Below are positions 33,861-45,812 of a stretch of DNA of 64,000 nucleotides, piece by piece. Position 1 is the stretch's first letter, and each line of letters starts with the position of its first letter. Both the position numbers and the translations under genes were made by a program. The DNA lies in assembly GCA_944739405.2 (NCBI GenBank), contig OX123190.2, positions 57,741,805 to 57,805,804 of the forward strand, written 5' to 3'. A model generated the notes under the pieces. It had not been told where the DNA came from. It did no database searches and worked only from the letters and a program-made list of their open reading frames with translations. The stretch is from Euclidia mi. Its lineage: Eukaryota; Arthropoda; Insecta; Lepidoptera; Erebidae.

Positions 33861-36800
33861 TTGCTTATTTGTAGTTTGTCTTATTCTTACACAAATGTAA
33901 ACATTTAATAGAAGTTTAATTTAGCTTTGCGTTGTCATGCACCACATCAGTATCGTACGCACCTATGTTTCGAGTATCCAATATTTCAGCACTACGACAA
34001 GCCTTTGTCGCTAAGAATACATATATGTAGATTTGAAACTAAAATATCTAACAAGACATTTTCGCTATAATCCATAACTTCGGAACCCTATGTCATTGAA
34101 CTTCTGATAAACGGTTGGACCGATGTCAATCAAAATTTACTGAGAGTGCGTTTGAGTAGGTCACTGGAGGGTTTAGAATCACAATTGAAATCGGAAGATG
34201 GTGCTGATTTCGAGATGTAGCAGTTTATACGGTCACAACCGAGAGTCGGTTAGTACCTATATGTATATAGTAGAGTAACGTAGAATCCTGAGCGCAGCGA
34301 GGGATTCAGAGTACATTGCCCGAGGGAAAATAATTTGCTCGCGAGTCATATATTCTACTTTTCATCCCCTTTCTATGAGAAAATAAATAATTTCGTGGTA
34401 AATAAGTTTTGTATAACGTTGTTAGCTTCTGTAGTTATTGTTTAAGGAGTTAAAGCATTGTCACTTTCATAACGCGACGTAGAACTCATTATTTTTGCAA
34501 AACACAATAAAGTATGAACTGATTACAAAAACAGAGACGTAATTCGCCCGCTTCTGTTTTTTTTTTAGTTAGCGCGGGTCCCACGCCGTGCAGCCAACAC
34601 GTACCAGACAGTTATTCATACAATTTGCGTTCGATTTCTTTGAATGATATACGTTCCAAATCCAAATAACTTTTCCGCCCGCTAAAAAGTTCTTAACAGA
34701 AAAGAGCTATTTTGCTCCCGCTAAAAGAGGAACAAAGCGACACTTTTCGAATAGAAGGGATGAAAAATATATTATTACATAGGTATATGGTAAGTACATT
34801 TCTCACTTCACTTTATTTCATATTTTACTACCGCTTTTGTCTATAAAAACACCTTTTTAATATGCTGCACTATGAATCTAAACCACCAGTCTAACATTTC
34901 AATTATTTTACACATCTATCATAATAGATTAATTCTCTTACGTAACAAGCTTATATAATACTTTCATAATTTCGTATGCAAAACAGTCATTTCTCTGACC
35001 ATTAAAACTTTGAGTGAATTTAACATCACTAGTTTCTGCAATACCTTTTAACGTTTACGCCGCGTGAAAGGTGCATTTACAAGAAAATTAATGTAGCGTC
35101 ACCTTCACAGAATCTTATTAAGTTGAGTCTAGTGTTAATTCACTCCATTTAATTTGTGATGAAAGCGAAAACCCCCGGCTTCCAACGTAATGAGTTATTT
35201 TATTGGCATGTAACGGCATGTTAAGTCAGTGTTAATTATGTTATAACTGCCCTTGAAATAATCACTAAGCTATGACAAGCTTGTCAAGTACATAATTATG
35301 TCATATAAAATTGGTTATTAGTAGATGAACAGCTGACAGTTATTGCAACAAACATACAATTAACGGGATGAGATTAACTTCACTATTAACACATTAATGG
35401 AAAGTAATTTTTGCCTTAACAACATAATTATAGGCTATGAATATTTTAGAAATTGCACTTACCTAAGTCATAACAAGTTTGAGTAATTACAACAACCTAT
35501 TACAAGAGGTCGCTTATGCTGGCAACACGTTGACTAGGTCGGAATACGAAATCACAATCTCAGTACAATCTATTAGAAGCTGAAGTGAAGCTAAACTTAA
35601 GCAGAGAAATTCTGTATATTGGTGATACGCAGTTATTAAATACATGAATAACGTTTCATAACAACTAAATAGTTCTAACCAAAGCGATGCCGAAACGCAT
35701 ACACAAACACACGGTCTATTATTAATTTATGTTTAATTCCAGAACATAATACTCGCAATTTATAATTACTATAAATAATAATATAGTTTCAAACTCAAGT
35801 TTAACTTGGAAACAAAACCACACTCTTCCATAAAACCGAAAATATGTCTGCATAATGTGTCACATTTAAATATATATACTGAAATAACACGTAGCACACA
35901 GTTCCTAAAAACTCTACGAAACGGTGCAATATAAAGTCCAATATTTGCTGATTTACGCCGACAAGGATGCTTACATATCTAAATAGCAAAAACATCCCCA
36001 TCTTAAGTGAGATCATCTCAACACAACAACCTGACAATTTTTTTAAAGAAGGTTCTTTCTAGGCACGGACCAACCATTTTGTATGTCCATGAAATCATAA
36101 TTCCATACCCATTCAATATTTGTGTCATTTCTTGCATGCATAACTTAGCGTAACTTTTAAAATACTACTAATGTAAAGTTTTAAATCTACAAAATAAGAT
36201 GGACATTGACTAATCCGCTGCCGAAATTACGCACAATCCAAACCCAGTAAGCATCCATTAAGAAAGGCTATGTTTTTTAAATTACAGGAGTGCCAACGAA
36301 AATCTACCATAACTACAATATAATAAAATAAAAACGAAATATGTAGGTACAAATATTGGTCAATGAATATGATGCGTACGATGTGAAGATAGTCAATGTT
36401 TGGCGCAGACATAGTGAAAGTGAAGCACTAAAACCATCCACCGTCTCTGATGTCACATTGGTTGTTCGATACTAAAACTAGCATTTATTACGTAGTTATT
36501 ACATCAATACGTTTATGGGATCACTTATTGTGATGCGTTGTGAGTGTCGTGACAAAGAGAACAATTCTCTCTCAAAACACTCTTTGTGGGTAACTTCTCA
36601 CTTTCATACGTACTAGTAGAGAATATCGCGGCATTACATTTCTTTTATTATCATACATAAGTATAGATATTAATACAAATGAAATATTCGAATACCTACA
36701 TACTAACAACAAAGGCTAAAGCTTACAACAAAAATAAAATGCATTAGGTATATGTGACCATTTTACTGCCTTAATAGTACGATTTTATATGTCTTATTTA

Positions 36801-37763
36801 CACAGAAAAATAAAGTAAAATAGAAGAAAGAAACATTAAATTATCGCTCAAAGTGCAAACATGCTTTCAATCTCGTGTTAGGTACGATAATACTATAGAA
36901 AGATATTGAATTTTTTATAATACTACATATAAAAATATAGCAATCTCAATTAATTGATGTAGGTATTCGACGAAAAACTTATTTAAATTTTAAATCGAAT
37001 TCATGTCCAAGTTTCAAGGTAAAAGGATTAAGGTGAAAATCCATCTTTTAATCATAATAATAAAAACAAAACCGAAAATACTTGAACAAAATCGGTGTTG
37101 CCATAAAATCCTGTTGAATTGAAAGACCAATTTATTAGATAGCGTATATCAAACCGTTTATAGGCACATTGGAATACATTTAATGGTTTATAAACAATTT
37201 GTGTTAACCCACTCATCATAAGCTTTTTTCTAAGAAAAATGTGTCTTATTTCTTTTCTGTAAGATTGAATTTGCAAAAGGCGTGATGCAAATTGTTGAAT
37301 CCGAATAGGGGAACCTTACGGTACTTGAGGCAGAGTGTAGCATGGAGTAGATCGACTCAGGTCAAAGGTTGCTTATTCATACATTGTTAGCAATCTTCTT
37401 TAAAAGGTGTACCGTTTGTGATTCCTCCATTTGATTATAACCTTTCACTTGTAATGGAAGATATCCCCGATCGATAGCTCGGCAAATACTCACGCTTTAG
37501 TGAATAGTGACATTGAGAAATAAAATGTACCTATGTTCTTTATTCCGCAACGGGTAACTTTGTATGTATGTTACACCTGTTATTTACTTAAATAATATCT
37601 ACTTATATATGAAAGTAGATATATCAACCAGGATAAAATTATTTTGTGAAATCATGTAGTCATTCTATATGCATTAGAAAAATCTAAAGAGATTCATTAT
37701 TCAGCACAACTTCACGCAGCAAGAGTTCAAACAAGTCATTATCATCATTCTAAAGGGATTCAT

Positions 37764-38010
37764 CATCATCATCATCATCATCAGCCTTTAACAGTCCACT
37801 GCTGGACTAGGCCTCTCCTTTGAAAGGAAAAAGTGGCCTAGGTACTATACCACGCTGGCCAAACGGGTTGGTCTAAGGTTTGAATCAAGTTTGCCTTCTC
37901 TTACAGAGCTATTCTCTGCACAATATGCTCCCTCTGTCGGCTCTTACGACACCCATGGGATAATGTGGGGTGGTGACATCCCGTATTCTTAATCCGTCAC
38001 CACACGGACA
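37764..38010 (-). mobile_element. (GAT)n-tailed retroelement, imperfect TSD
   Basis: On the minus strand: GTCCGTGTGGTGACGGATTA, CCCATGGGTGTCGTAAGAG, AACCCGTTTGGCCAGCGTG, GGAGAGGCCTAGTCCAGCAG, then (GAT)n. Flanks CTAAAGGGATTCAT (37,750-37,763) and CTAAAGATTCAT (38,011-38,022) look like a target duplication differing by a GG indel. Sister copies are at 43,032, 55,020 and 62,650. Confidence 0.72.
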
Positions 38011-38029
38011 CTAAAGATTCATATAATAT

Positions 38030-38113
38030 AGAGCCTGGCATCCTCTTTCTAGACTAACCCCATTTCTTAGATTAAATCGGCTTTTAACTACGGAAGAACT
38101 ACCGTCTGACCTC
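38030..38113 (-). mobile_element. Fragment of the 17.9-kb retroelement family
   Basis: CTTTCTAGACTAACCCC, ATTAAATCGGCTTTT and ACCGTCTGACCTCCGCGACC match the minus strand of 17,867-18,139. A GAATAGAATAG run follows at 38,113. Confidence 0.5.
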
Positions 38114-39737
38114 CGCGACCTGAATAGAATAGAATAGATATATTTATTTGCCGTGAATGTAGGTATTACAATGTAATTTTACAATATAAATGGTGTATCC
38201 TTGTACATTCTGCCGGAAAAGCATGCAAAAATTAAAACGAGTCTTAATCTAAATTTTACATAAGGTTCTTTCATAAAGAATTATCAATTAGAAAATCGTT
38301 CACAGAATAATAAAACTTATATATTAACAAAGAGAAGGGAAGCAATATTCTAAGGTTTAAGCTTTTACAAATATGCTCGGATTCGACGCCTCTACGTTTT
38401 TTACAAAGCATGGAGGGTATATTTTTGCAACTGTCACCCATCTACAAACATGACAGTGGCAAAGTTGCTTGACCTGATTGGATTTGTTAGAAGTTTAAAA
38501 TAGTGCACTGTCTATAATCAATAAAGATCAAACTTCACAAAAATATCGTCAATATAGCTGCTACGGCCGATATCGAGGCAACATCGCATCGCCTGTCGCA
38601 ACCCAGAACAATTTAATAACACGATAGAGGTCGACGCATTTATGGTACACGATGATCGGGTGGCATCGGGCCATACCGGTGAAGCAAGCGTCTGACCTTT
38701 ACTATCCCCCCTTCCCCTCCCTTCTATTCCCCGCCGCAGACCCCTTTACAACAAAGTCACATCGCGGATATGCGAGCAAACACCTTTTATACTAAAAGCA
38801 TCTTGATAGTAAAATAAAATTCTGATTTAAATATTTTATTTCATTGATACGCCAGTGTCTCTTTAACATTGACATCGTCAAGACTTTCGGCCTTGACAGT
38901 TTTAGACGTGACATTTGGATCTAATTATGTAACGCCGAGATGTTTATAAAAGTGGTTTGATAAGCTTTTAGTATTTGCATAATCGTATTAAATCACATGC
39001 ATATTAATTAATACAATTTATTTCTCAAATTAAACAAATTAGTTTCCTCTATTTTACCTACTTAGTCGATTGGCATCTTCATTTTAAAACATTTGTTGGC
39101 ATACTACAATGCTTTAATTAATTAGTTGACTTCAACAATCAAGTCTTTCTATGTTCTTCATAAAAAAAATCCTAGACTCTATAAAATACCGTCTTAAGTA
39201 TCGCAGCACTGACGGTAAACATAATAAAACTACAAGGAGAATAAATAAAATACATACGATGATCTATAAATACAATAAACCAAAACCGGTATAATGAAAC
39301 GCAGATGGGAATTCAAGGCGCAATTTGCAGTGAATATCCAAGAATAAATTCCAAAGTTCTTTTTCCAATAAGTACTATACACTTAAATCTCCAGACAAGT
39401 TTAGATAAGTGGCAGTTGCTTGCGAAGGTAATGCCAGTGGAAGTTATAATCCCTATAAACCTAGGGGTATCGGTACGCGAACCGGATACGACAATCATAT
39501 TTCATTACATACAATTCTAGCAAGACGTGCAGCAACAGCGGAAAACATCTAGATTGTAAACTCTACAAACCGAGGCAAGTTTACGACTAATGCGATTTAA
39601 TAGCAACATTCAGAATAGTATGCAGTATAGTTGGAATATTTAGGATACTGAAATTACTTCTCGAGAGGTTAGGTAAACAATGTATGTAGTAGCAATCTGC
39701 TTACTCAAAACTAAAGTATAACGTATGGCGTTACTGG
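38114..39737. other. No gene proven; possible repeat tail and GC-richer patch
   Basis: GAATAGAATAGAATAG followed by ATATTTATTTGCCGTGAATG at 38,113-38,165 looks like a minus-oriented retroelement tail. 38,565-38,760 is GC-richer, ending in a long CCCC/TTCC pyrimidine run; it could be regulatory, but nothing proves it. Confidence 0.35.
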
Positions 39738-39945
39738 TTTAGGCAGTCGCCTCGCGCCGCTTAACTTTACGCCGAGTGTAGTGCGTTCGACTACGGGACA
39801 AATTTTGTGTGATCCACTAACGCCTGTTCAGAGTTTAAATGTTCTTTTAGCCAATGACTGAAAGTTTGTCAAGACTCCTGCGATACAGAATGTATTTGTT
39901 TATTTTGGCACTCATAACACAAGTTAAATCTTACCTTGGGCACAT
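39738..39945 (+). mobile_element. SINE-like copy with degenerate tRNA B box
   Basis: GTGCGTTCGACTACGG (about 39,780-39,796) resembles a tRNA B box. It is followed by ACAAATTTTGTGTGATCC, AATGTTCTTTTAGCC and GGCACTCATAACACAAG, a block I recognise from lepidopteran SINEs. Confidence 0.5.
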
Positions 39946-40245
39946 GAGTAGATAAACGGAACAGAGACACAGCTTCATACAACAGCGCGAATCGGTTGCA
40001 CTACTACGAGCACGCGGCTTATGTGTGCGTGACCACTGGCCGCTTGTCGTGTACGCGGCGAGAGTGGAAAGAACCGGTTTACGTAGGCACAGGCAGTTGA
40101 CAATCTTAGGGTTATTACGACGCACGTTGTTTGTTTTATACGTTGCAAGTTTTAATATTTTAATGTAAAAAAGTGGTGTTTTATTATTAATAATGGTTGT
40201 TTATTGTACTGTGTGTATGAATAATACTAGATGAAATAATTAAAT
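39946..40245. other. CpG-richer block, no gene called
   Basis: 39,980-40,085 is CpG-richer, and the minus strand is open from 40,125 to 39,931, ending at a donor-like CCAAG|GTAAGA. That donor falls in the SINE copy, so I do not call an exon. Confidence 0.3.
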
Positions 40246-41211
40246 CATTATAAAGATTTTAACAATGGTAACGTACAATTGGGTTTTTTTAATTAGGTAT
40301 AACTCCTGATAATTTTGTCGCATTTGTTGAATTGCTCGAGCAAAAGTTTCGCGAATATTTCGATCTTGAAATAAATACTTATTGTCAATGTTGGCAACGA
40401 AATACTTAACAACTCATTAGTTGTGAAATTGTGTAAAAGAAATTAATGTTTACAAAACCAATGACTATCAGAAAGTGATCAGCCATCGATAGGGATTACA
40501 AAAAACAGGTGCATGCGATTTTCGACCTTATTGACGTAACTCAAAAATTATATTTTTAATAACGTATCAATGCCAGAAAGCAAGAAAATACAAAAAAAAA
40601 AGTCTGTCATGAATTGTCAATAAGGTCGAAAATCGCATGCACCTGTTTTTTGTAAGCCCTATCGATGGTTGATCATTTTATAGTCATTTGTTTTGTAGAC
40701 GTTCATTTGTCTTACACAATTTCTTTTTAAACTTATTTTAGATACCTATCCCCGTGGTAAAACTAGTGGCCATAATAGCTAAAGGAGATTACTATGTTTA
40801 TTAGCAAAATAGATCATATTACCAGAAAATATTCAACACTATTAGTGGTATCGTTGGGAATGTCAAATAAATCACGTCGTCACGTCGTCACGTCGTGTCC
40901 TTGGTAACAAATGTATATTTTTATTCCGTGCTTTTAAAAGTTTCAGGTGCATGCCTTTTTTGGTTCCACTCGCTATTTTATTTACAACTGTACTTCTGCC
41001 GTATAGCGAATCCGTCGAGTCCAAGAATCTGCCCAATCCACGAATCTGTCGAGTTGGGAATCTGCCAAATCACGAATCTGTCCAATCCAGAATCTGTCGT
41101 ATACCGAACAAGCGATTTCTCTTAACCTATTGTGACAACCCTACCAAAATAGGTAACAAATTTACAAGCTCTTAAGAAGCTGTCTCTCTGTTCGGTTTAT
41201 TTACTCATGTG
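40246..41211 (+). repeat. ~1-kb dispersed element, copy 2
   Basis: Collinear with 19,827-20,845. It lacks the ~57-bp segment and carries an extra CGTCGTCA expansion (CACGTCGTCACGTCGTCACG near 40,880). Its inverted repeat centres near 40,570. The frame at 40,951-41,175 (starting MPFLVPLAILFTTVLLPYSE) matches that of copy 1 with few replacements and the same stop. Confidence 0.72.
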
Positions 41212-41376
41212 CCTTGGGTGCCAGAGAGTTCCTAGATATATTAATGATACCTACGAAGCATTGTCGTATGTATATTATGTCACTAATGTACCAGCCAATA
41301 ATTATACCAATAATTATATAATTACTGTTGTACCAGCAAATGGAAATAAATGAATTATTTATTTATTTATTTCTAG

Positions 41377-41588
41377 AACGGTCGTTGTATTCATATTTAA
41401 AATATATAGGTACCAATATCTTTAAAACCAAACTAAAAGTTTGTGAAATGTGTAAAGAGTATGCGATGATCACATCTAATTCCGTAATACCTGTTGAAGA
41501 AAACGGCACCAACAATAAATATTGCGTAAAGCCACATCACGAGTTTCTCACATCAGTCTCGACGCATAATGTCACCAATGATTCATAA
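41377..41588 (+). CDS. Weak candidate terminal exon
   Basis: A pyrimidine-rich TTATTTATTTATTTCTAG ends at 41,376. The following frame is open for about 70 codons, including KTKLKVCEMCKEYAMITS and NKYCVKPHHEFLTSV, to a TAA near 41,586. There is no close AATAAA and no recognised homology. The ATTT run that makes the acceptor look good is a simple repeat. Probably chance, kept because it looks more protein-like than other frames. Confidence 0.2.
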
Positions 41589-41789
41589 GACTGCACCTTT
41601 ACATCCGGGACAGCAATACGTGCTAGTGAGAATATAACTAAATTCTTTGTATTTATCGGAACAAAGTGGTAATATACCCAAAAGGATTCAATTGGGTAAA
41701 ACATGGGTAAAACATGATTCTTTTTTATTTTTCAAATAATACTGGGTGGCAAAAAATTGTATGAAGAGTACAAAATTGTTTAATATAGA

Positions 41790-42158
41790 CTAGACGTCTC
41801 CAGCGTCTTCACCCGCGTCAATCTAGTACTTAATATATTAAGCTGAAGAGTTTGTTTGTTTGGTTGAACGCGCTAATATCAGGAACTACTGGTCTGATTT
41901 GAAAAATTATTTCTGTGTTATATAGGTCATTTATCAAGGAAGGCTATAGGCTAAATAACATCACACTATCAGCCACGGGAGCGGAGCAGTAGCCTTAAAT
42001 AACGCGGATATAACCACGGGCATCATCTAGTTATACATATATCTTGAATCATATCTATTAAAAAGAACCGCATTAAAATCCGTTGCGTAGTTTTAAAGAT
42101 TTAAGCGTACATAGGGACAGACTGACAGAAGACAACTTTGTTTTATACTATGTAGTGA
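41790..42158 (-). mobile_element. Helitron family D, interrupted
   Basis: On the minus strand it starts A|TCACTACATAGTATAAAAC, carries AAACTACGCAACGGATTTTA, and ends GGTGAAGACGCTGGAGACG then TCTAG|T at 41,790. A plus-strand Helitron is nested at 41,822-42,030. Confidence 0.7.
41822..42030 (+). mobile_element. Helitron family E nested in family D
   Basis: A|TCTAGTACTTAATATATTAA, then GCTGAAGAGTTTGTTTG, GGAACTACTGGTCTGATTTG, GGGAGCGGAGCAGTAGCC and CATCATCTAG|T. Both edges obey the A|T rule, and removing it joins the two halves of the host element. Confidence 0.7.
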
Positions 42159-42705
42159 TTGCCGTATAAGAAAATACCAGATTTGCCTGATAAATTTCGT
42201 TATTCTCCGAACAACAGATTATTAACAGTCTCGGCTGTATTAATAAAATAGAGTAAGTATAAATATAGTTAAATTCATGACATGCATAATTTTTAAATTA
42301 AAAAACTGACTTTAACTATATTGAATTAAAGACAACTTTAGGTGTTTCAAATAAATTTTAATAAATTAATCAGAATTTATAACAATGGATTAAATTTACA
42401 ATACACTACATGAATAATCGTATCTAAAGATGAACATTATCATGCTAAAATAAGCAATAGCCATACAATATCCAGACTCAGAACACTGATGTGCAAATAT
42501 TACGTTTTAATATAAACTCAGTATTAATTCAAACAAAAAGGATTTAGATTTCGATTTAGAAACAATAGTATCCTATATAAATCTACACGTATTAGTGAGT
42601 TAGCTAGAAATTCAGTAAAGTCTGTGTAAAATGATTTTTATTTTAGTACGTATCTCTCTAAACTCTTTCCAAACGGCTCAACGCAATTTGGTGAAGTTTC
42701 GTCTC
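42159..42705. other. No gene; probable LINE 3' untranslated sequence at its right end
   Basis: AT-rich. 42,645-42,705 is likely the 3' UTR of the minus-strand LINE fragment next to it. Confidence 0.4.
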
Positions 42706-42948
42706 TTATTGCGTTAGGAGTGCCTCCCAGAGCTCAGACGCAGTGCAGGTGCTCGGGCATATCAGCAAGTGGTCCATTGTCTGCTCCAACTCACCACATT
42801 CACATTGGGCAAGGTCGGAGTCCCTGAACCCCCATCTACACAAGTTTGCTCTGCAGCGGCCAACCTGTGTGCGCAGTCTATTTAGGGACTGCCATACGCG
42901 TTTGGGCAGGTTGGGATCCAGTACGCACCTAAGTTGTTGACGAGACAT
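42706..42948 (-). pseudogene. C-terminal fragment of a non-LTR ORF2 (Jockey/R1-like)
   Basis: An 80-codon minus frame reads RVWQSLNRLRTQVGRCRANL, then WGFRDSDLAQCECGELEQT and MDHLLICP. This is the ...LNRLRTGxGRC...CxCG...QTxDHxLxxCP block (a CCHC-type motif) that closes ORF2 of several insect LINEs. The frame is intact to its stop. The catalytic part is absent, so it is a 5'-truncated copy. No target duplication was found. Confidence 0.75.
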
Positions 42949-43031
42949 TTTAGTTTTATGTAGCTTATTTCAATCAGAACATGAATATAGACTGCATAAA
43001 AAAATACGAAGGTCTTAGCGAAATATTATAA

Positions 43032-43221
43032 TCATCATCATCATCATCATCATTTTCAGCCTTTAACAGTCCACTGGTTGGTATAGGGTTTGTATCAAGT
43101 TTTCCTTCTCTTACAGTGCTGTTCTCTGCATAATATGCTCCCTCTGTCGGCTCTTACGACACCCATGGGATGATATGGGGTGGTGACATTCCGTATTCTT
43201 AATCCGTCACCACACGGATAT
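43032..43221 (-). mobile_element. (GAT)n-tailed retroelement, internal deletion, 11-bp TSD
   Basis: AAATATTATAA occurs at 43,021-43,031 and 43,222-43,232. The body matches the 62,650 copy but lacks the segment from CTGCTGGAC to GGCCAAACGG (about 70 bp). Confidence 0.8.
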
Positions 43222-43232
43222 AAATATTATAA

Positions 43233-45467
43233 AGATTACTTTTATTAACAAACTTTTTTATGACTTAAGCATCTTCGTTATATAACAACTCTGTAAACTC
43301 TTCAGTTTGGCTTACAGAGAGGGACCGGTGACAAACCACACAAAGCAAAGGCACAAAAATTATATCTGAAAGTCGTAACCTCTAAAGTGTTGCAATAAAA
43401 CCATTTGTCATACATGTCTATGTTTTTTAATGACTTCAGATTCGAGATGCGCCGAGAACAACAATGGGTGTGATTAATTGTAATTTTTTAGTCCAACACT
43501 TAAGTGAAAGTAGGACGAAATCTTCGCTGAACAAATAAACCGTTGTTTTTTATTTTAGAGTTTATTATGCCCGTGCTACTTAATAAACTATAATGTGAAA
43601 AGTATTCCACCTAGCGAAATCAACTTAAAGACTGCAATTAGTGTGTAACTAATAAGCTTATAAACATCACAGCAAAAACAGCAGATTGTGAGACTGTCTA
43701 CAAGCCCCATATTAGCTCATTACACCTTACTTCACTAACGCAGAAATACGAGTCCAGTAAACATACGATTAACTTATGCCTTTAAAACAAACATCTTCGT
43801 AGTAAAAGTGACTTATTTAAAGAACTATCGAAGCTAAACAAAGCAGTATAAATAAAATTGACGTGCCTATTCTTGTAATATGTCTGCTAAGCCGCATAGA
43901 TGCCGAGAATGGTGACTGAAACGTGCTGAAACACAATGCACGCAGATATTCTATTCATAGACGCCTATTTTTACTAGAAGCTTGTAAAAGCAAATGGACT
44001 TGTTTGGCTCGATGTGAGATATGTGTTTACTAGACTGGAGAAATAGGGAACACTGTGTTCGATTTCAGTAAGTCAAACGCCTCCGATAAATAATTGAATA
44101 GAATAATATGTATGCCTACGTCTACTACAGATAAGTAATTCATGGATTGTTTATGATACATGTTTGATTGAAAAAGTCATTGCATATTTATGTAGAAAAA
44201 AATACCTTATTCAGTAGATTTCGTGGGCACGATTAATCATAATCAATTGAAACATAAACAGCGAATAATTTAAAACATGTTTAATCAAGTGAAAGCATTC
44301 AAATCTCTGATTCGTTTGGAGATTGTTAGCATACGTGTTATATTTTTCCAATCTTCATTCTCGTGCATTAGTTTTTACAGATTCAACTATCTTGAGCAGG
44401 ATGTCGCGACATGCAGAGCGTGAGAACGCGATTCTATCTTAATAAGTTTACCCACGATTCAGATTCACCTAAGAAACTTAATGTCGTAATGATATAACTT
44501 AAATATGATATTATGCATTAACACCAATTGGTGTTCTGATTTCGTGGGATGAGCTTTCAAATTCGGTTAATTTTGTCACTTACTAACAGTTCGTTTGACA
44601 GAAGAAACATTTATCTTAAAATCGATGAAAGAAAATATGCAGTTTAGATTTACTCTCATACGTTTACAAGTTAATATAGAAAATGTTGTCTTTGTTGCTC
44701 AGCAATAATGCGATAATAACAACACTTGTCCAGATAACTGTACAGATGACTAGTGTAAAAATGAACTCGCAGTAGCTTCGCAAAGAGTTCAAGAAACTTG
44801 AACGGCGAGCAGTAAGTATATGAAATCCAACTGTGAGAAAATAAAAGCTAAAATGTCTTGTAACACGATAACTTAACAAATAGAGCAGATTGCAAGGAAA
44901 ACAAAGTTTCAGCGCAACGGGTACAAAGTTACTAGAAGACTTTGAAACCAAAAAGCGGATTGAAATTAATTACTTTTAGTATCTTAAAATGGAAAGAAGT
45001 ATTCAGAGTTGAATATTTAAACGTACAAGATAAATTGTCAAATAGTGCACATAAGAGAAACACGATTGTAATTTAGATAACCAATTCAATGGTGATGAGA
45101 GTAATTTTGGTGTCTAATTCATTATTCTAAAAAACTCATCCTACTAGACCATTACGAGTACGCATTAAGAGGTTTGTTTAGAAAGTCACATATCACAAAA
45201 AGTATGTAAACGCTCATCTCCGCATAGTGCAAACTCGCTTGCCAACTGTTACACAAGTAGTTGCATAAATCCTTTCACTCACTGTAAATCTAGAATACGC
45301 ATCTGAAATCAAATTTTATCGATAATTGCTTTTGTGTTTGCCGTGGCTTTACTTTTATGTTTTTGGTGTTTTGGCTAGTCGATTAAGTAATACTTTTATA
45401 ACAATGTTCATAGTTATATGCAGTGAAAGTTTTGATACAGCGATATAACAGATAGGTGTCGTCTGGT
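43233..45467. other. No gene seen
   Basis: AT-rich; the 95-codon minus frame at 44,664-44,951 is hydrophobic and shows no gene signal. Confidence 0.4.
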
Positions 45468-45660
45468 CCCGGGTTCAATTCCCGGGTCGTGTTACTGAGT
45501 TTTGCCGAATTTTCAGTAGCAGCACGGAGTCTGGTGATGTGCACGGTAACGGCAATAGGCTCGCCCCCTATTACGTGGGACCCAAAAATATACTTGACGA
45601 AATGTGGGTGTGATATTCACTTCTGCCTACGCCTTCGGGGAAAAAGGCGTGAGTCTATAA
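45468..45660 (+). mobile_element. tRNA-derived SINE, 5'-truncated
   Basis: A tRNA B box (GGTTCAATTCCCGGG) lies at about 45,472 and no A box precedes it. Then come GCACGGTAACGGCAATAGGC, CGCCCCCTATTACGTGGG and the 3' end CTGCCTACGCCTTCGGGG plus GGCGTGAGTCTAT, shared with the LINE at 26 kb. Not a functional tRNA gene. Confidence 0.75.
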
Positions 45661-45812
45661 AAAAACAGAAATGCTTTGGATTACAAATTTGTTTACTTTG
45701 TTTAATCCCTACTTAATATTATAAATTTGAAAGTGTTTATGTATGTATGTATGTTCCGTTTTCACGCTAAAACGGCTGAACCGATTTTGTCGAAATTCAA
45801 TATAGAGATATA

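Larger units (their letters stand above)
31585..37749. other. Long stretch with no gene proven
   Basis: AT-rich. 32,340-32,470 is GC-richer, with short frames on both strands (plus MSDTDSGLQDWRV...) but no splice evidence. A strong hairpin lies at 32,883-32,952, and a SINE tail at 33,809-33,860. 34,265-34,775 has weakly inverted ends (TTTTCATCCCCTTTCTAT / ATAGAAGGGATGAAAA) and may be a decayed DNA transposon. A donor-like minus site GACTTAG|GTAAGTGC near 35,465 lacks a clear exon. 35.5-37.7 kb shows nothing else. Confidence 0.35.

Noticed and set aside
34265..34775. DNA transposon with inverted ends
   Set aside because: Only about 16-20 bases at each side look inverted; too weak to call without more copies.
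45468..45500. tRNA gene (B box GGTTCAATTCC)
   Set aside because: No A box or acceptor stem at the right distance, and the downstream sequence is a shared SINE body.
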